Translations under genes and position numbers: made by a program
Assembly: GCA_907163375.1 (NCBI GenBank)
Contig: CAJQUW010011017.1
Location: 1,072,528 to 1,136,527, forward strand
Reading direction: 5' to 3'
From: Prostheceraeus crozeri
Taxonomy: Eukaryota; Platyhelminthes; Polycladida; Euryleptidae
DNA: 64,000 nucleotides
Notes under the pieces: model-generated
Seen by the model: only the letters and a program-made list of their open reading frames with translations
What the model was told of the DNA's origin: nothing
Databases searched by the model: none
Part shown: piece after piece, positions 9,974 through 21,450 of the stretch
Position numbering within the stretch: position 1 is the stretch's first letter
Layout: each line of letters starts with the position of its first letter

Positions 9974-11574
9974 GTAAGTCAAGTTCAGAGCTAATCTGGC
10001 TTTTTTTCTGAGATCACTTCGTACGGAGATGTCGTACAACCAAACAACATTTGCAATCATACAGAGTAAGATTAACTTGAAAGTTGTCTCTTATTTGAAT
10101 ATTAAGTCAAATGTGACCGCTGAACAAGTCTGTAATTTGTCTTGTTGTCATTACAAATGCACTTCATAGATATTTCATGTCCATTCTGCATTGATATAAC
10201 AATGATATCCAACAATCCGACCTCTTTGAAGGCTCGTTATCAACAACGCAGTTTATCTCTTAGATTGATTTTCTTTTGATTATGAAATCAAGGCAATTTT
10301 CCATGGGTGTAATTACCGACATTTTTGAAATCATAAAGATATCTTTTCCTGCCGACAAGCAGTTAAAGAGCAAAACAGGAACTTGCAGGCAGGGTGGGTG
10401 GAAATGTAAGTGAAAAAGAAACAGACTCTGGAAGGTAAAGGAGAGCTGTCTCCACTACCTGAACAATGAGACACTTCAATTTCAAAGGATAGTTTTTGAT
10501 AATGAAAAATAACATGCTGAGTTAAGACTTTCACAAAATTAAGGAAATGCAATCGGTGAAACGTGAGAATATAAAGCTATTACACTTCAAAAACAAAATT
10601 ACCTGATGACTCTTCCTCCACGACTTCTTCGTTTGCTATTGTAAATAACAATTTTCAATTATGTGAATCTGATTACAAATATCACAACTAATTGATTGTC
10701 TATCATGGACAAAATATCTTCAGATAAGAGTACATTACACACAATCAGGCTGAAACATCAGTCAACGACAGATTTTTAGAAAATGGCAATATTTTGTTCT
10801 ACTCCGAATACGAGCAGTTGTGGGTGTGCAATATTTACTCTGTCTGTCACAAGGAAACTGTCTGCTGAAAATACCGATTGCTCTGCTCAAGTAGCAAAAG
10901 TTTGCGACTTATTATGTAATTTTACGTCGGTTTTATGTAATTTTGCGAACACTGGCAGAGACGATCGCTTTAAAGGAAAACAAGGACTATACATGTAGAG
11001 AAATCATCATCACTCTTCTTAAAAGAATACTTGTACAATATAAAACCCCACTGTCCACTCTTCACCTCTTTGCCCCCTTTGTAATTCTCAACCGCACAAC
11101 ACAAAACACCTCTTCTCTCTTGCCAATAGATACAGACATCGCTCACACCTGTGGACCTGTGCCTAACACCAGACGACCACTGGACCCCCTCTCAATAGCA
11201 GGAGTGTTGATGGGGGGGGAGGGATATTGACACCACCACTATACATGTAGAAGCGGAATCGCATGGATAAGACCTCGCATTTCATTTCAAATTGCTAGTT
11301 CAGCATACTTGCGTTAGAGAAAGTAGAGTCCCTTTTAAGAAGAAAAGGAGGAGGTGATGAATGATTGCCACCTAGGTGTTGCGTCTGCCGAGCTATTTTG
11401 ATTCATTTCTTACCTACTCAATATTTTTTATATTTCGCGTGTTTTTAAAGGGTTTTTACCAAAGTATATTTTCCTTTTGGCTTCCGTCATTCAAACATGC
11501 GATGGTAATTCTGATTCTCTACAGTGATCATACGTAGAAATTCATGTGCTACTTGCTTGTATAGTGCACATCTT
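9974..11574. other. Unassigned sequence with a pyrimidine-rich strip
   Basis: At 11040-11220 a C/T-rich stretch (plus strand) is open in one frame and ends in a run of eight G. I could not assign it. The rest shows only short uninformative frames. Confidence 0.4.
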
Positions 11575-12400
11575 CTTCTTGAATGAAGGGCATTCCATGG
11601 CTGGTATCTTTTCGCACCACATGACCATACCATCGCAACCTGCACATCCTCGTGACCTCATCGATCGACTGCATGTTCAAGAGCGCAAGAAAATCTTCGA
11701 GAGATCTTCAAGAGATACTCCACACATCCGTCAGATCATCCTTCTGTCTGCTACCTTCATTCCTCTCCATTCTACAGCTGTCATGGCCAATGTCTCATTT
11801 CCGCAGGCTCTGACGCATGAGTCGTAGATCCTGTCATTCATCCAGAATAGAGTAGCACGATTGGTCAGGATAGGCGACAGCTCTCGGAATTTCTTCCAGC
11901 CTGATTGGATTCGCGCAGCCACAGCTGCCTCCATTCCACCACCAGAATCCAAAATGTGTCCCAAGCAATCGTAGCAGAGAAGGGCAAGTGTCGCACTGAC
12001 CTTCTCCCAAATTAATCTCTTTCATTGAGCTTCTGCTTCTCACAACAGGCATATCACATGAATACACAAGAAATGCAGCAGAAGAGTCCATGATCGACAG
12101 CTGGTGTACTGCATTGAGTTACAACATGGTCATCACTTTCTTCTTTTTACATTAACTTTGAGGCCTTTAGATGTTTGGCAATCATTCCCCGTTTTAAGCA
12201 CTTCTTGCAATTGTTCACTTTCAGCAGATGATACGAGATCGTCTTCTTAGAGAATTCCGAGAGGAAGACCATCTGACAACCTACACTGGTAGCATTCATG
12301 ACATCTGTCAAGAGTAATGGGCTTAAAACAGAGCCTTGCTGCAAACAAGCCTTTGCTTCGAAAATCTCGATGTCATCTGCTCCAAAGCTCATGGGCGTTC
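11575..12400 (-). pseudogene. LINE ORF2 relic, RT palm to C-terminus
   Basis: Read on the minus strand from 12400 down: KACLQQGSVLSPLL is RT motif B (QGSVLSP, near 12335-12310). At about 11990-11840 CYDCLGHILDSGGGMEAA and then GWKKFRELSPILTNR follow, and further on RRMI, RMCGVSLEDL and a CRLRWYGHVVRKD-like segment in changing frames. This order equals the 'CYLGDxLD..GG.E.A...R...AW.KF.ELSPILT' to 'RLRWFGHV' C-terminus of the LINE family also seen at 62690-63523. The YADD region and the end are frame-broken, so the copy is dead. Confidence 0.7.
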
Positions 12401-12663
12401 TGGACGTGGTCGACTACTGCAACCATGAGCAATACTAATAACTTCATAGCATAGAGATGCATATGCTGAAGCAGTGTCCTAGCTTCACAAATTGGCGTCA
12501 CATCCCAAATACCAACATCCAGAAGCAATAGGATGGGAATCGCAGCAATCAAAGACAAAGTGCGCGAACATCGACTATGATGACGAACATCCGAAGCGAC
12601 AAAGCCGCAGCCGTGGGATCCATTCGACCAACTAACTGAGGCCGGCGGCCGGTAACCCGACAA

Positions 12664-13493
12664 ACAATGCGATCAATCCAAACGACCGGAGAGGACTATT
12701 GCGTTTAACTTCACTAACATTTTTCATTTTCATTATCTCAGAATCACTTTTGAATTACTGAGGCAAATAGCCAAATATAGTACTCGTATGTAATAAATGA
12801 CACCATTAATGGAATTTGCCCATTAGTTATCATACTTCACCAAGCCACCTTATAGCCCGCTAAATTTATCAAGCTGGTCTCAACTGGACTTAGGCCGAGA
12901 ATGTTCACCTCTGAACTGATTTCAAGAGCTGTTTCTTTACACACAATTTCCCCACTAAACGTAGAAGGTTGGGAACACATCGCCTGTAAATTGTGACTAT
13001 GAGATTTGACCCTGGTTTTCACTGTTCGGCCTGAACCCGGCGTATCATTTATTTAACTGAACTTTTACCGGTAGGGGGACTAAACTAAAACAGCTGCGAC
13101 TGTATTTTTATGACCTTCAGTTTATGCGCAAGTCTCATAACCAAATCACAATATGAATCAATTTTAGCCCATGAGAATATCAAAAATTTGACCATAATCT
13201 AAAAGTATTGAAATCACGAATTGTTGTCAAATTCTTGCAAAATTAAGCATCTCAATCAATTCAAATCTAACAATGACGGAGTAGGTGAGATGTTGTCATT
13301 CATCCGCAAATGCAATAATGCAATTATTATTCGAATGATTCCACTATACTACTCATAATAGATTTATAAAACATGGTCAATGGGCATATTAATAGACATG
13401 TCAATGAACAGATTATCATGCTGATTTGGATGTAGTTACTGTAATAATAAATGTTAGTAACATATCCGTGAATAATCAAATATTCAAAATAAA
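12664..13493. other. Unassigned sequence
   Basis: The 12373-12663 stretch is GC-richer and may still belong to the LINE relic, but I could not read a motif in it. Beyond that nothing was recognised up to the SINE. Confidence 0.4.
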
Positions 13494-13661
13494 TGATGGT
13501 TTAACGTCATACTCCCCTTTACTAGGGCTTGTACAGTGCTGACACAGTCAGACTTTGGGACGGATGCCCTTCCTGCCGACTTCCAACGACACTTTCGGGG
13601 CTCGACCTCTGGACCGAAAGATCGCTAGGCCAAGCACTTGACCACTGTGCCACAGAGACCA
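13494..13661 (-). mobile_element. tRNA-derived SINE, copy a (minus)
   Basis: On the minus strand the head reads tctctgtggcacagtggtca (box A-like TGGCACAGTGG) and, 40 nt on, ggtcgagcccc (box B-like). Then comes a body with ctgactgtgtcagcac and a tail ending in ttaaaccat. The same head and body recur at 23200-23396, 60104-60300 and 61674-61739. The order of box A, box B and non-tRNA body identifies a SINE rather than a tRNA gene. Confidence 0.8.
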
Positions 13662-15132
13662 CTGTATTCACATTCGTAAATAGAATTATGCAAACGTGTG
13701 CTCGATTTTCAAACTGCAACTATGACTCATGTCCGTATGGAAAATGCAATATTGCCAATAACTTATTCCACCTTAGAATGCTGTGAAAATCATATCGCAT
13801 CACGCAGAAATACTTTTTCATGATTCCCTTGGGCAGGTCTTTAAATCTATTGATCTGATCATTCTCAGGGAGATTGTGCGTGCGTCCGGAAAATTCACAT
13901 TCTAACCAACAATGACATCAGCGTTTTGTCATGATGTACATGATTGCAAACCGAACAAAATATGCTCCCTGTACATTAACGCAGTAAACAGAAATGTTTA
14001 TAAGGTATTCAAGGAAAATGCCTTGAAAATCGGTTGCTCAGGTAAGGCCTGCTTGAGGTCCAGGTTCGGTTCCCACTCTGCCGGTGATTCAATTTTCCAC
14101 CGCGGACCCTCAGACCATTCCAGTACGGACGTCTCATCAGTTAGCATCCGTTTCTCAAGTCATTATTCCCTTATGACTTGACTCAGGGACAAATTAAGTC
14201 TATCAATATTTAGAAGATAAACGTGTGAAAAGTCTTCGGATTTCTAGCTGTCTTCTGATCCTCCAGATAATAAACGTCGATCATCAATGCCTCAAACCTT
14301 CCAACGTAATTGAGAAAGAATAACTACTTTCCCATTCTAAATTGTATCAAATCCTTGAAACTCTCTTAATTATCCGCAAATGAACTCTATTTGGTAAGTT
14401 TGACGAATTGTTGGATTAACTGCACATGGAAATGCTTCGTATCTTCCTATCATTTTCATCACAAGAAATTTCCGTTTTGAGGCAATTTGCTGACATTTTT
14501 GACAAAAATGAATATTTGGTAATTGAATTCAAGTTCACCAACTGTGTGTCCTCATTATTAACTGCACATAGATGAATTCGTACAGCTCAAGTATCTCGGA
14601 TATCATTTTCACTTCCGAATAGAAGCGACAGTGTCCATCCAGTTTTCTATTGATAATTCCAGCTGCCGCTATCCAATTACTACCAAATAAACATTGTAAA
14701 CTATGGAATAACAAACTGCGGAACTATTCAAATATCGACTTATTCGTAGAATTTGTGAACAGTAGATGACGTTTGAATGCTGAAATTAGAACTATGTCCT
14801 CGTTTTTGAACTCAACGACGAATTACAGCAATTATTTTCGTAGGGAGTTTGTCGTGCTTCTTCAGGGAGTCGTATTAAAGAGAAATTCAACAAATATAAT
14901 AGTTCATCGATGACAGCTAGGAAGACTTGACAAGGACTTCTAGACACTGAAGTTAAGCAGGAAGGAAAAATGAGACTAACAAGAACTCACAATATTGAGA
15001 AAGAGTAGAAACGAAAGCCATCACTAATGGTAAAAATGTACATTAATCAGCTTGCACTAATTTCTTAGTTCGCATTTTTATTTCAGCATGCAATTTTTTT
15101 CGTAGGAGCGTTTTTACTGTATTTTTCGTTTA
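13662..15132. other. Unassigned sequence
   Basis: At 14035-14100 there is a weak tRNA-like stretch (ggttcggttcccactctgcc). Otherwise only short frames, and no repeat pair within the window was noticed. Confidence 0.4.
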
Positions 15133-15478
15133 TTGAGAAGAATGTGCGGCGTGAAGCTGACCGATGGACACAGGCGTGAAGACGTACGAAAAAAGATGAA
15201 CCTGGAATGTATTTCCCATGTTTCACGAAGAAGAAGACTGGGCATGGCCACATTCTGAGAATGACTGGACGAAAAGATCTCTCCAGTTAGAGGTCGAAGG
15301 CAGAAGGCCGAGAGGAAGACCAAGGAACACGGTCGCAAGTCATCTCCGAGGAACTTCACACTCTGGACCTAAATCCATCAATGGTCTACGATCCATAGGA
15401 GTGGAGGCGCGCCATCAGAAAGCAGCAACAGTCAGACTCCGCTCAACGTGGACAAGGACGAAAAACGGGAAGTAAGTA
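15133..15478 (+). pseudogene. LINE ORF2 C-terminal fragment
   Basis: Starting with RRMCGVKLTDGHRREDVRKK, then SHVSRRRRLG, a WPH-like step, VEGRRPRGRPRNT and, in another frame, LNPSMVYD and EWRRAIRKQQQ. In this LINE class 'MCGVxLxDRxRSEDLR', 'RRGRLRWFGHV', 'EVxGRRPRGRPxKTW' and 'DRxxWR' come in this order at the extreme C-terminus. The three segments fall in different frames, so the copy is dead. A ggaagtaagtaag sequence follows the end. Confidence 0.65.
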
Positions 15479-15664
15479 AGTTTGACGATGAATCCATGAT
15501 TTCGATTAATGGCAGTAAAATTCTGTATTTCAGAAGACAAATCATAATTATAAGCTACCCAATTTGATGTCTAGAATATATTCTACGAGCACTTATCAGT
15601 GGGATTGCACCGCCGAAAGTGTTAAGATGTAGTTATCCTTCAACAGAACACTGCTACAATTTAG

Positions 15665-15819
15665 TCAGGCAATGTAAAAAGAATAATTAAATATTGAGTT
15701 TCATCCTCAGTTTAAAAATAGGAACAGACTTGAATAGCTGCCATTTCATTCAGGTCTGTTTCTATTTTTAAACTGAGGATGCAACTCAATATTTAATTAT
15801 TCTATTTACATTGTGTTTG
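15665..15819. repeat. Inverted repeat with about 70-bp arms
   Basis: The left arm 15665-15734 and right arm 15749-15819 are complementary over 'gcatcctcagtttaaaaata' and the flanking AT-rich sequence with few mismatches, separated by a 14-nt loop. The right-arm unit recurs in direct orientation at about 15955-16048, so the cluster holds three copies of one about 90-bp unit. Confidence 0.7.
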
Positions 15820-15845
15820 CAAAGGCAGTATTTTTTGCCAATTAA

Positions 15846-15930
15846 TTATTCTAAATCTCAAATTTACTTCAATTAGAAAGTTTACTTTAAATAAGGAGTT
15901 GTGTCGATGTTGAGAGATGTGAAGCAGGTC
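15846..15930 (+). repeat. Dispersed repeat shared with 62165-62250
   Basis: The stretch containing 'tttaaataaggagttgtgtc' and 'gatgttgagagatg' matches 62165-62250 (tttaaatagggagttgtgtc, aatgctgagagatg) in the same orientation. No termini were defined. Confidence 0.45.
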
Positions 15931-15954
15931 TGCCGATGATCACTGATATTGGAT

Positions 15955-16048
15955 GAAATGGCAGCTATTCAGGTCTACTCCTATTTTTCAACTGAGGACT
16001 GAGGATGCAACTCAATATTGAATGTATTTTATTTACATCGTGTTTGCA
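15955..16048 (+). repeat. Third copy of the 15.7-kb repeat unit
   Basis: Matches the right arm of the inverted repeat at 15749-15819 ('ctcaatatt', 'atttacatcgtgtttgcaaa') with an internal partial duplication 'gaggactgaggatgc'. Confidence 0.6.
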
Positions 16049-17639
16049 AAAGCAGCATATAATAATTATTGCAGACACATTAACCTAGTCGATTTGCCAG
16101 CGGTGTGTTTAAAGTAATATTTAATGATAGTCCGTTGAAATTTCACTGACTTGCTGCTACTATGCTACTAATATGATCATTGGTTCATTGACCGAATTGC
16201 AATTTGAGTAAGAGTAACGTAGCTGGCGAAATGAACATCATTTCGAAATCTATGGTAGTTTGCAAAATCATATCACCCACAGATTGGAATAATTACGAGA
16301 CGGAATAGTCTTTTAGTTCGCTCTCTCCACATGGTTATTTAACATAGAATCAAATGTTTTTATATCACCACAGTTGCTACCCTCAAACCGTTCTACATTT
16401 GTTGTTGGATAACATTGCTACGCATAATCCTTCAAGATTTATATTATAACAAATGTGTTAGTTGTGGGGGGTAAAATGAACCTATCGAAAGATGACAATT
16501 GTATTTAGGTAACTTGAACGGAAATATAGAGCGAAAGAGATGGATATATTGATATGCATGTCATATTCATCACGATCAGTGATTATTTCTGTCTATACTT
16601 TCAGCGAATGACAAACTATATCACCTTTTCTAAATAATTATATTTTACTACGTTTGTCCGATCAATTTGGAATTAAATTTTGAATATTTACCATCTTTAT
16701 ATATACAGGAGATATCATAGCTTCTAACGACAATTTTGTATTACATCTAAGTAATACCAGATGCCATTAAGCTTCAACAATTTAGAGAATACAAACTTTC
16801 CAAATATAAAGGAACTAAAAAATCAAAATTATTACATTTCGTGCCCTAGTCTTGAATACACAAAATTGAATAGTCATTGATTCATGGACATAGTCCTGAC
16901 CTACTTCAGGTTCGAGTCAGATACAGGTATACAGAAACACTTTTTCTACCGCCAAGGCTCAATGAATACATCAATTTCTCAAATCTCAAACGAACGACTT
17001 CAGTTTTCGCATGCGATGAAGGAATTCATAAAAAGTGGAAAAGAAATCATATACTCCGTGCTCCTAATGACACCAGCGTTTGAATGTGGATAAGTCAACT
17101 TTATCACTCGAGTACACCACCGAATGTTCTCCTCTTTTGGCGCCTGCCACGAGCAGATGTGATTAAATAGCCTTAAACTACTCAATATTGTTTTCAGTTT
17201 CCCGATGCTCTTGTCGAGCATGCATTATTGACAACGTTGTGCGTTAGCTCCGTGTCAACAGCAGTATAATTTCTAAAACGGCGCCATCAGTATACTCGTA
17301 CGTCAGTAATTCGCAAAATTGGCAGAAGTTGTTTTCAAGGTACTTCTTCATCCAGGATGTGAAGAGAAGTCAGTGACAGTATTTTCTCTCGGCTACTCTA
17401 CGACGTTGTACAATATTCACAAGACTTTCCGGTTCCTCAAGAGTGAAAGTGTGACGTCATTGACGGCTTTTCTCGAGGAGGAACATGAGAGCTCTCGTGA
17501 ATATCAGAAGAACGGACGCAAGGTCAAGTAGACTGTCCGTTCCAATGAGCCTAACCATGCTATAAATATGAGCCATGCACTTACTGACGCGCAATGCAGG
17601 AGTGAGACAAAAACACGATACACTGCGAAGAACGGAAGA
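16049..17639. other. Unassigned sequence
   Basis: AT-rich with short frames only. The 17100-17540 part has higher GC but no recognisable protein. Confidence 0.45.
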
Positions 17640-18075
17640 GAAAGTGAAACATGAGAGGGAGGGAGAGGGGAGAGAGGGAGAGGGAGAGGGAGAGAGAGGG
17701 AGAGAGAGAGAGAGGGAGGGAGGGAGAGGGAAAGATAGGGAAGCATACGGAGGGAGAGGGGGAGAGAGGGAGGGAAGGAGAGGGAGAGGGAGAGAGGGAG
17801 GGAAGGAGAGGGAGAGAGGGGAGAGAGAGGGAGGGAGAGTGAGGAAGAGGGAGGAAGAGGGAGAGGGAGAGAGAGGGAGAGAGAGGGAGAGAGAGGGAGG
17901 GAGAGGGAGGGAGAGGAAGGGAAATGACGAAAATGAGAGGGAACGAGAGAGGAGAGAAAGGAGAAATAGAGAAGGAATGAAAAAAGAGAGAAGAGAAGAA
18001 AAAAAGAGAAATAGAAAAACAGAGGAGAGAAGAGAAGATAAAGAATGAAGAGGAGGAGAAGAGAAATAGAAGAGC
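17640..18075 (+). repeat. GA-rich microsatellite tract
   Basis: About 430 bp of nearly pure purine on the plus strand, built from gagagg, gggaga and gagaga units and decaying to A-rich 'agaagagaa' at the right end. A 157-codon Arg/Glu/Gly frame through it is a by-product of composition, not a gene. Pure purine tracts of this length can form triplex DNA and expand or contract. Confidence 0.9.
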
Positions 18076-18188
18076 AGAGATTAAGAGAGAAGAGAACCTA
18101 TTTCATCTAAACATTTCGGTAAGGTTCAAGAACAAATACAACAATGTGAAAATGTGGAAGGGCATTGAGGAATAGAAACAGAACTTAC

Positions 18189-18324
18189 TGCGTTTCATTT
18201 GGCGCGACCGATGCAACCAAACGACGAAGCCCAGACCACAGAGAAGGATCCACAACGTGAGGAAGAGAATCAACACCATCGTCGAATTGGCACCTTGAGC
18301 CATTACTTCAGGATTCCAAACACC
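18189..18324 (-). CDS. Candidate host exon encoding a transmembrane segment
   Basis: On the minus strand a 136-bp segment is preceded by a pyrimidine-rich acceptor (attgttctattgcag) and followed by a near-consensus donor, CGCA|gtaagt. In phase with both it reads GVWNPEVMAQGANSTMVLIL and on through FLTLWILLCGLGFVVWL to HRSRQMKR: a roughly 20-residue hydrophobic helix followed by a basic stop-transfer stretch, typical of a single-pass membrane protein with a cytoplasmic C-terminal side. The open frame ends soon after the donor, as expected for intron sequence. I do not recognise the family. It is the best-supported host exon in the window, but no adjoining exon was located. Confidence 0.45.
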
Positions 18325-20019
18325 CTGCAATAGAACAATAGATATTCAATGTCTCTGTTAGAAGTTTATATTTCTCTTACAATTCTCATCTGAAATTTAA
18401 AAACACACAAGCGAGAATCGAGAATTTCGTGTGTTCTTCTCAACTTCGCTTTTTTCAAGGCATCGCATAGACTCGAAAATTTCTCGATAATTTCATTTCC
18501 AAATGCTTATTTTGTTCCATCATAAAATTTCCTGATTACTTAAATTACAGCATTTGAAGTAAAGAGAGTGGTACATAGTGACAGTTCATTCATATACATG
18601 TTCATATGCGCGTATACATAAGATAAGTAGAAATATCACACTTCACTGTATAGGCCTATTGCTACTAATAATAGCCTCGTTTTCTCCACACGATCAAGTT
18701 ACAGTAAAAATGATGATTGCACTAGTTTTGCGAGATGCAGCTTTTCTTGCAAATGAACGCATATTTCATGTGTAGTTCTGGATAAGACAAGTAATCTTTA
18801 GTCTTGTCAAAATGAAAATGTTGTGAAAGAAAATCAATGTAGTCCTGATATCAAATTCTCTAATTCAGAACTTTGCAGCGTCCCTCATTTTTCGCGGCAT
18901 GAGCAGCGCCACGGCAATGCTAACAGAGAAGCCACTTTCGGAAATAGAAGTAGGACACATTTCCTACTTCAAATTCCAAAATGCCCATTGATGAAGAAAA
19001 TTATTCTGATCTGGTCAACCTTGCATGGATTGGCCTCTATGAGAAGTGCATGAGAAAAGGTGTCTCTCAAGTAGAGATAGCCTTTATTCTCAAGTTTGAT
19101 CATTGCATAATTGCCATTGAAGATTGCAAGGTGGAGAATGTATATTTTAGGCGCAATCGTTTCGTGATGAAACCATCACGCATTTACTGATGTAACACTT
19201 GATTTAGAAGTGCTTACTAAAATATCGCGAGTTTGGATAAATGTGGGATTTTCGAGAAATTCGAAACTACAAATCCTGTTGAAAATGTAGAGAAATTTCG
19301 GACTGCAAAAGAAGTCCCGGTCTCAAATTTCTTAATTCAACGCATGTGTTCTATACTGAGTTTTATATTGACATGCAAGCAAAAGAAAAAATCTCTTCTG
19401 AAAATGTATCTGCGATGTATGAAAATTGATAAATTTGTATAGGTAAGAAGATGACATATCATGAGGTTCCATGCTCACGCCCTACACTGCACCTGAAATC
19501 ATGTATGTAAATTTTCGCAAAATGCAACACTTACGTGGAATTGCCCTAGGTACTTAAATCATATCTCCTGTGTTTCAGTTTATTGATGTTAATCATTTCA
19601 GTACACGCAATGTATTTTGAGGTGCGTGGGGGCATGCAGTTAACAATGACGTGATATTTGATCATCATGCAGTATTTATTTTGAAGGATTAGATCGTGAT
19701 TTTAAACATTATCGGATTCCTATTAATGTTCGTTCATTTTGTTCTACTGCATATACATACTAAAATATTTCAGATAATTGATATATCTAAATACTATGGA
19801 AAAATGTCCGTGAAAACATGAAACTCTATCGATTTTTGTTCCATTCCGGTAGGAAAACAGGAACATTCACAGTGAGCTTAAAGGATAGACCCCGATGAAA
19901 GCTATGAGAAAGCCATCATGTACAATAAGTGCGATGGTTATCTTTTGATTCCAATTTCCATTTAATTGATTGTTTTAATTCCAAATTCAGTCAATTGTAC
20001 TTTGAACGTGGGGGCATGA
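18325..20019. other. Unassigned sequence
   Basis: Several 60-75-codon frames occur at 18820-19440 without recognisable motifs or splice sites. Composition is like the surrounding intergenic DNA. Confidence 0.45.
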
Positions 20020-20755
20020 AGCTTCAATTATTGATCAACTTCATAAGTCAATTAATTGATCAAAAGTCATGTATTCCTCCTTGGAAAGCAAGGAAACCAT
20101 GTACCGTTAGAAAGAATGGCAACTACATGTGTCTGTGGTCATGCATTTCATGTACATGCACAACATGCTTTCTCATGTGAACGAAGAGGCTCCATTTCAA
20201 ATAGGCACAATGGAGTTAGAGATCTAACTTCTGAACTTTTAAGTGAAATGTGCCATAATGTGACAACCGAGCCAATTCTCATACATCTTTCAGATGAGAC
20301 TTTTGATCGGCAAATTCTTCAACTGCTAGAGTAGATGTTTCAGCGCGAGTTTTCTGGATCACAGGGCAAACGGTATTTTGTGATGTTCGGATTTCAACCC
20401 ATTAGCCAAAAGCCATCGGACCCAAGAATCTTACGATTGTCCATAGAAATCGAAAATGAAAAAGAGAGGTAATACAACCAAAGAGTTCTGCAAGTGGATC
20501 ACGGCTGTCTCACCCCCCTCGTGTTCTCTTGTCTAGGAGGAATGAGACGGGAATGTCGAAGATTTTTTCCCATGCGGCAGAACAACTCGCCAAAAAAGGA
20601 AACCAAATCAGAAATAAATGCCTGGATCAAAGCGAGACTAAATTTTGCGCTTTTAAGATGTTGTCTTCTGTGTATTGGTGGCATCTGATCTTCCATCACA
20701 ACAGAACAATTGCGGGACCTCGACATAAACAGTATTTGCATTGAGTCGAACATCG
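20020..20755 (+). mobile_element. C-terminal 'CxCG...HAxxC...RHN' module of an RT-type element, broken
   Basis: In order: CVCGHAFHVHAQHAFSC, SISNRHNGVRDLTSELLSEM, CHNVTTEP (20110-20290), then VDVSARVFW and CDVRIS, then LTPLVFSCLGGM (about 20510-20545) and WIKARLNFALLR with LLCIGG (to 20688). This order is familiar from long reverse-transcriptase-bearing proteins of cnidarians, molluscs and hemichordates: a CCHC-like knuckle, RHN.(I/V)RD, EP, ARLDV..GFW..FDVRV, FTPLVFSTTGGMG, and WIR.(K/R)LSFALLR. The (R/K)LDV...FDVRV pair suggests a PD-(D/E)xK-type nuclease like the restriction-like endonuclease of R2-type LINEs. The class of the parent element is uncertain. The copy is broken, with several breaks, and its RT part is missing. 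Confidence 0.6.
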
Positions 20756-21042
20756 CCAAGTGAATTTAATGCGCTTTATTTAGATTTCTATTGAAGTAAT
20801 TTCTGAATTTTTTCTCTTGTGACTTTTCTTCTTTAGGTTGATTTTTATTTCAATATGCTACAATGAATAGATTTCATTATGGAGAGAAAAAATTAATTGA
20901 TTGACTAAAATTCCCATCACATGTGATTGTGAGATTGTCCGAAATAATTTGTTAACTGGGTTGAATTCGCCTCTAAAATAAAGAGCTTATGCGAGACGTA
21001 GATCATGCAGAGGCTCACACCTCGCATCTGAACACTTTTTGA

Positions 21043-21442
21043 CTTCTCAACAGCACACTACTCCGGACGCCTGGGCACACTATCAATCAACTCCTCCAAA
21101 CGCCTGGGCACACTATCAATCTACTCCAGACGCCCGGGCAAGCAATCAATCTACTCCTTCGGACGCCTTGGCACAATGTCAATCGACTCATCCGGGCCAA
21201 ACTATCAATCTACTCTTCCGGACGCCTGGGCACACTATCAATCAACTCCACCGGACGCCCGGGCACACTATCAATCTGCTCCTCCGGACGCCTGGGCACA
21301 CTATCAATCAACTACATCAAACGCCTGGGCACACTTTCAATCTGCTCCTCAGGACGCCTGGGCACACTATCAATCTACTCCTGCAGACGCCTGGGCACAC
21401 TATCAATCTACTCCATCGGACGCCTTGGCACACTATCAATCT
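21043..21442 (+). repeat. 33-bp minisatellite encoding an 11-residue repeat
   Basis: Twelve units of about 33 bp with core gacgcctgggcacactatca. Most are exactly 33 bp; the third is 30 bp and the fifth is 26 bp. The translated unit is DAWAHYQSTPP, and eight units from 21195 stay open in one frame. Because the fifth unit is 7 bp short, the first units read in a different frame from the rest. Between units, W-A-H-Y-Q-S is kept while the P/S/T positions vary. It could be a coding tandem repeat with a broken unit or a non-coding minisatellite. Confidence 0.8.
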
Positions 21443-21450
21443 CGACAGAT

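Noticed and set aside
10943-11230. 95-codon ORF over a pyrimidine-rich strip
   Set aside because: No motif, low complexity and no splice borders.
17575-18048. 157-codon Arg/Glu/Gly-rich ORF
   Set aside because: It is the translation of a GA-rich microsatellite, and equivalent frames exist in other phases.
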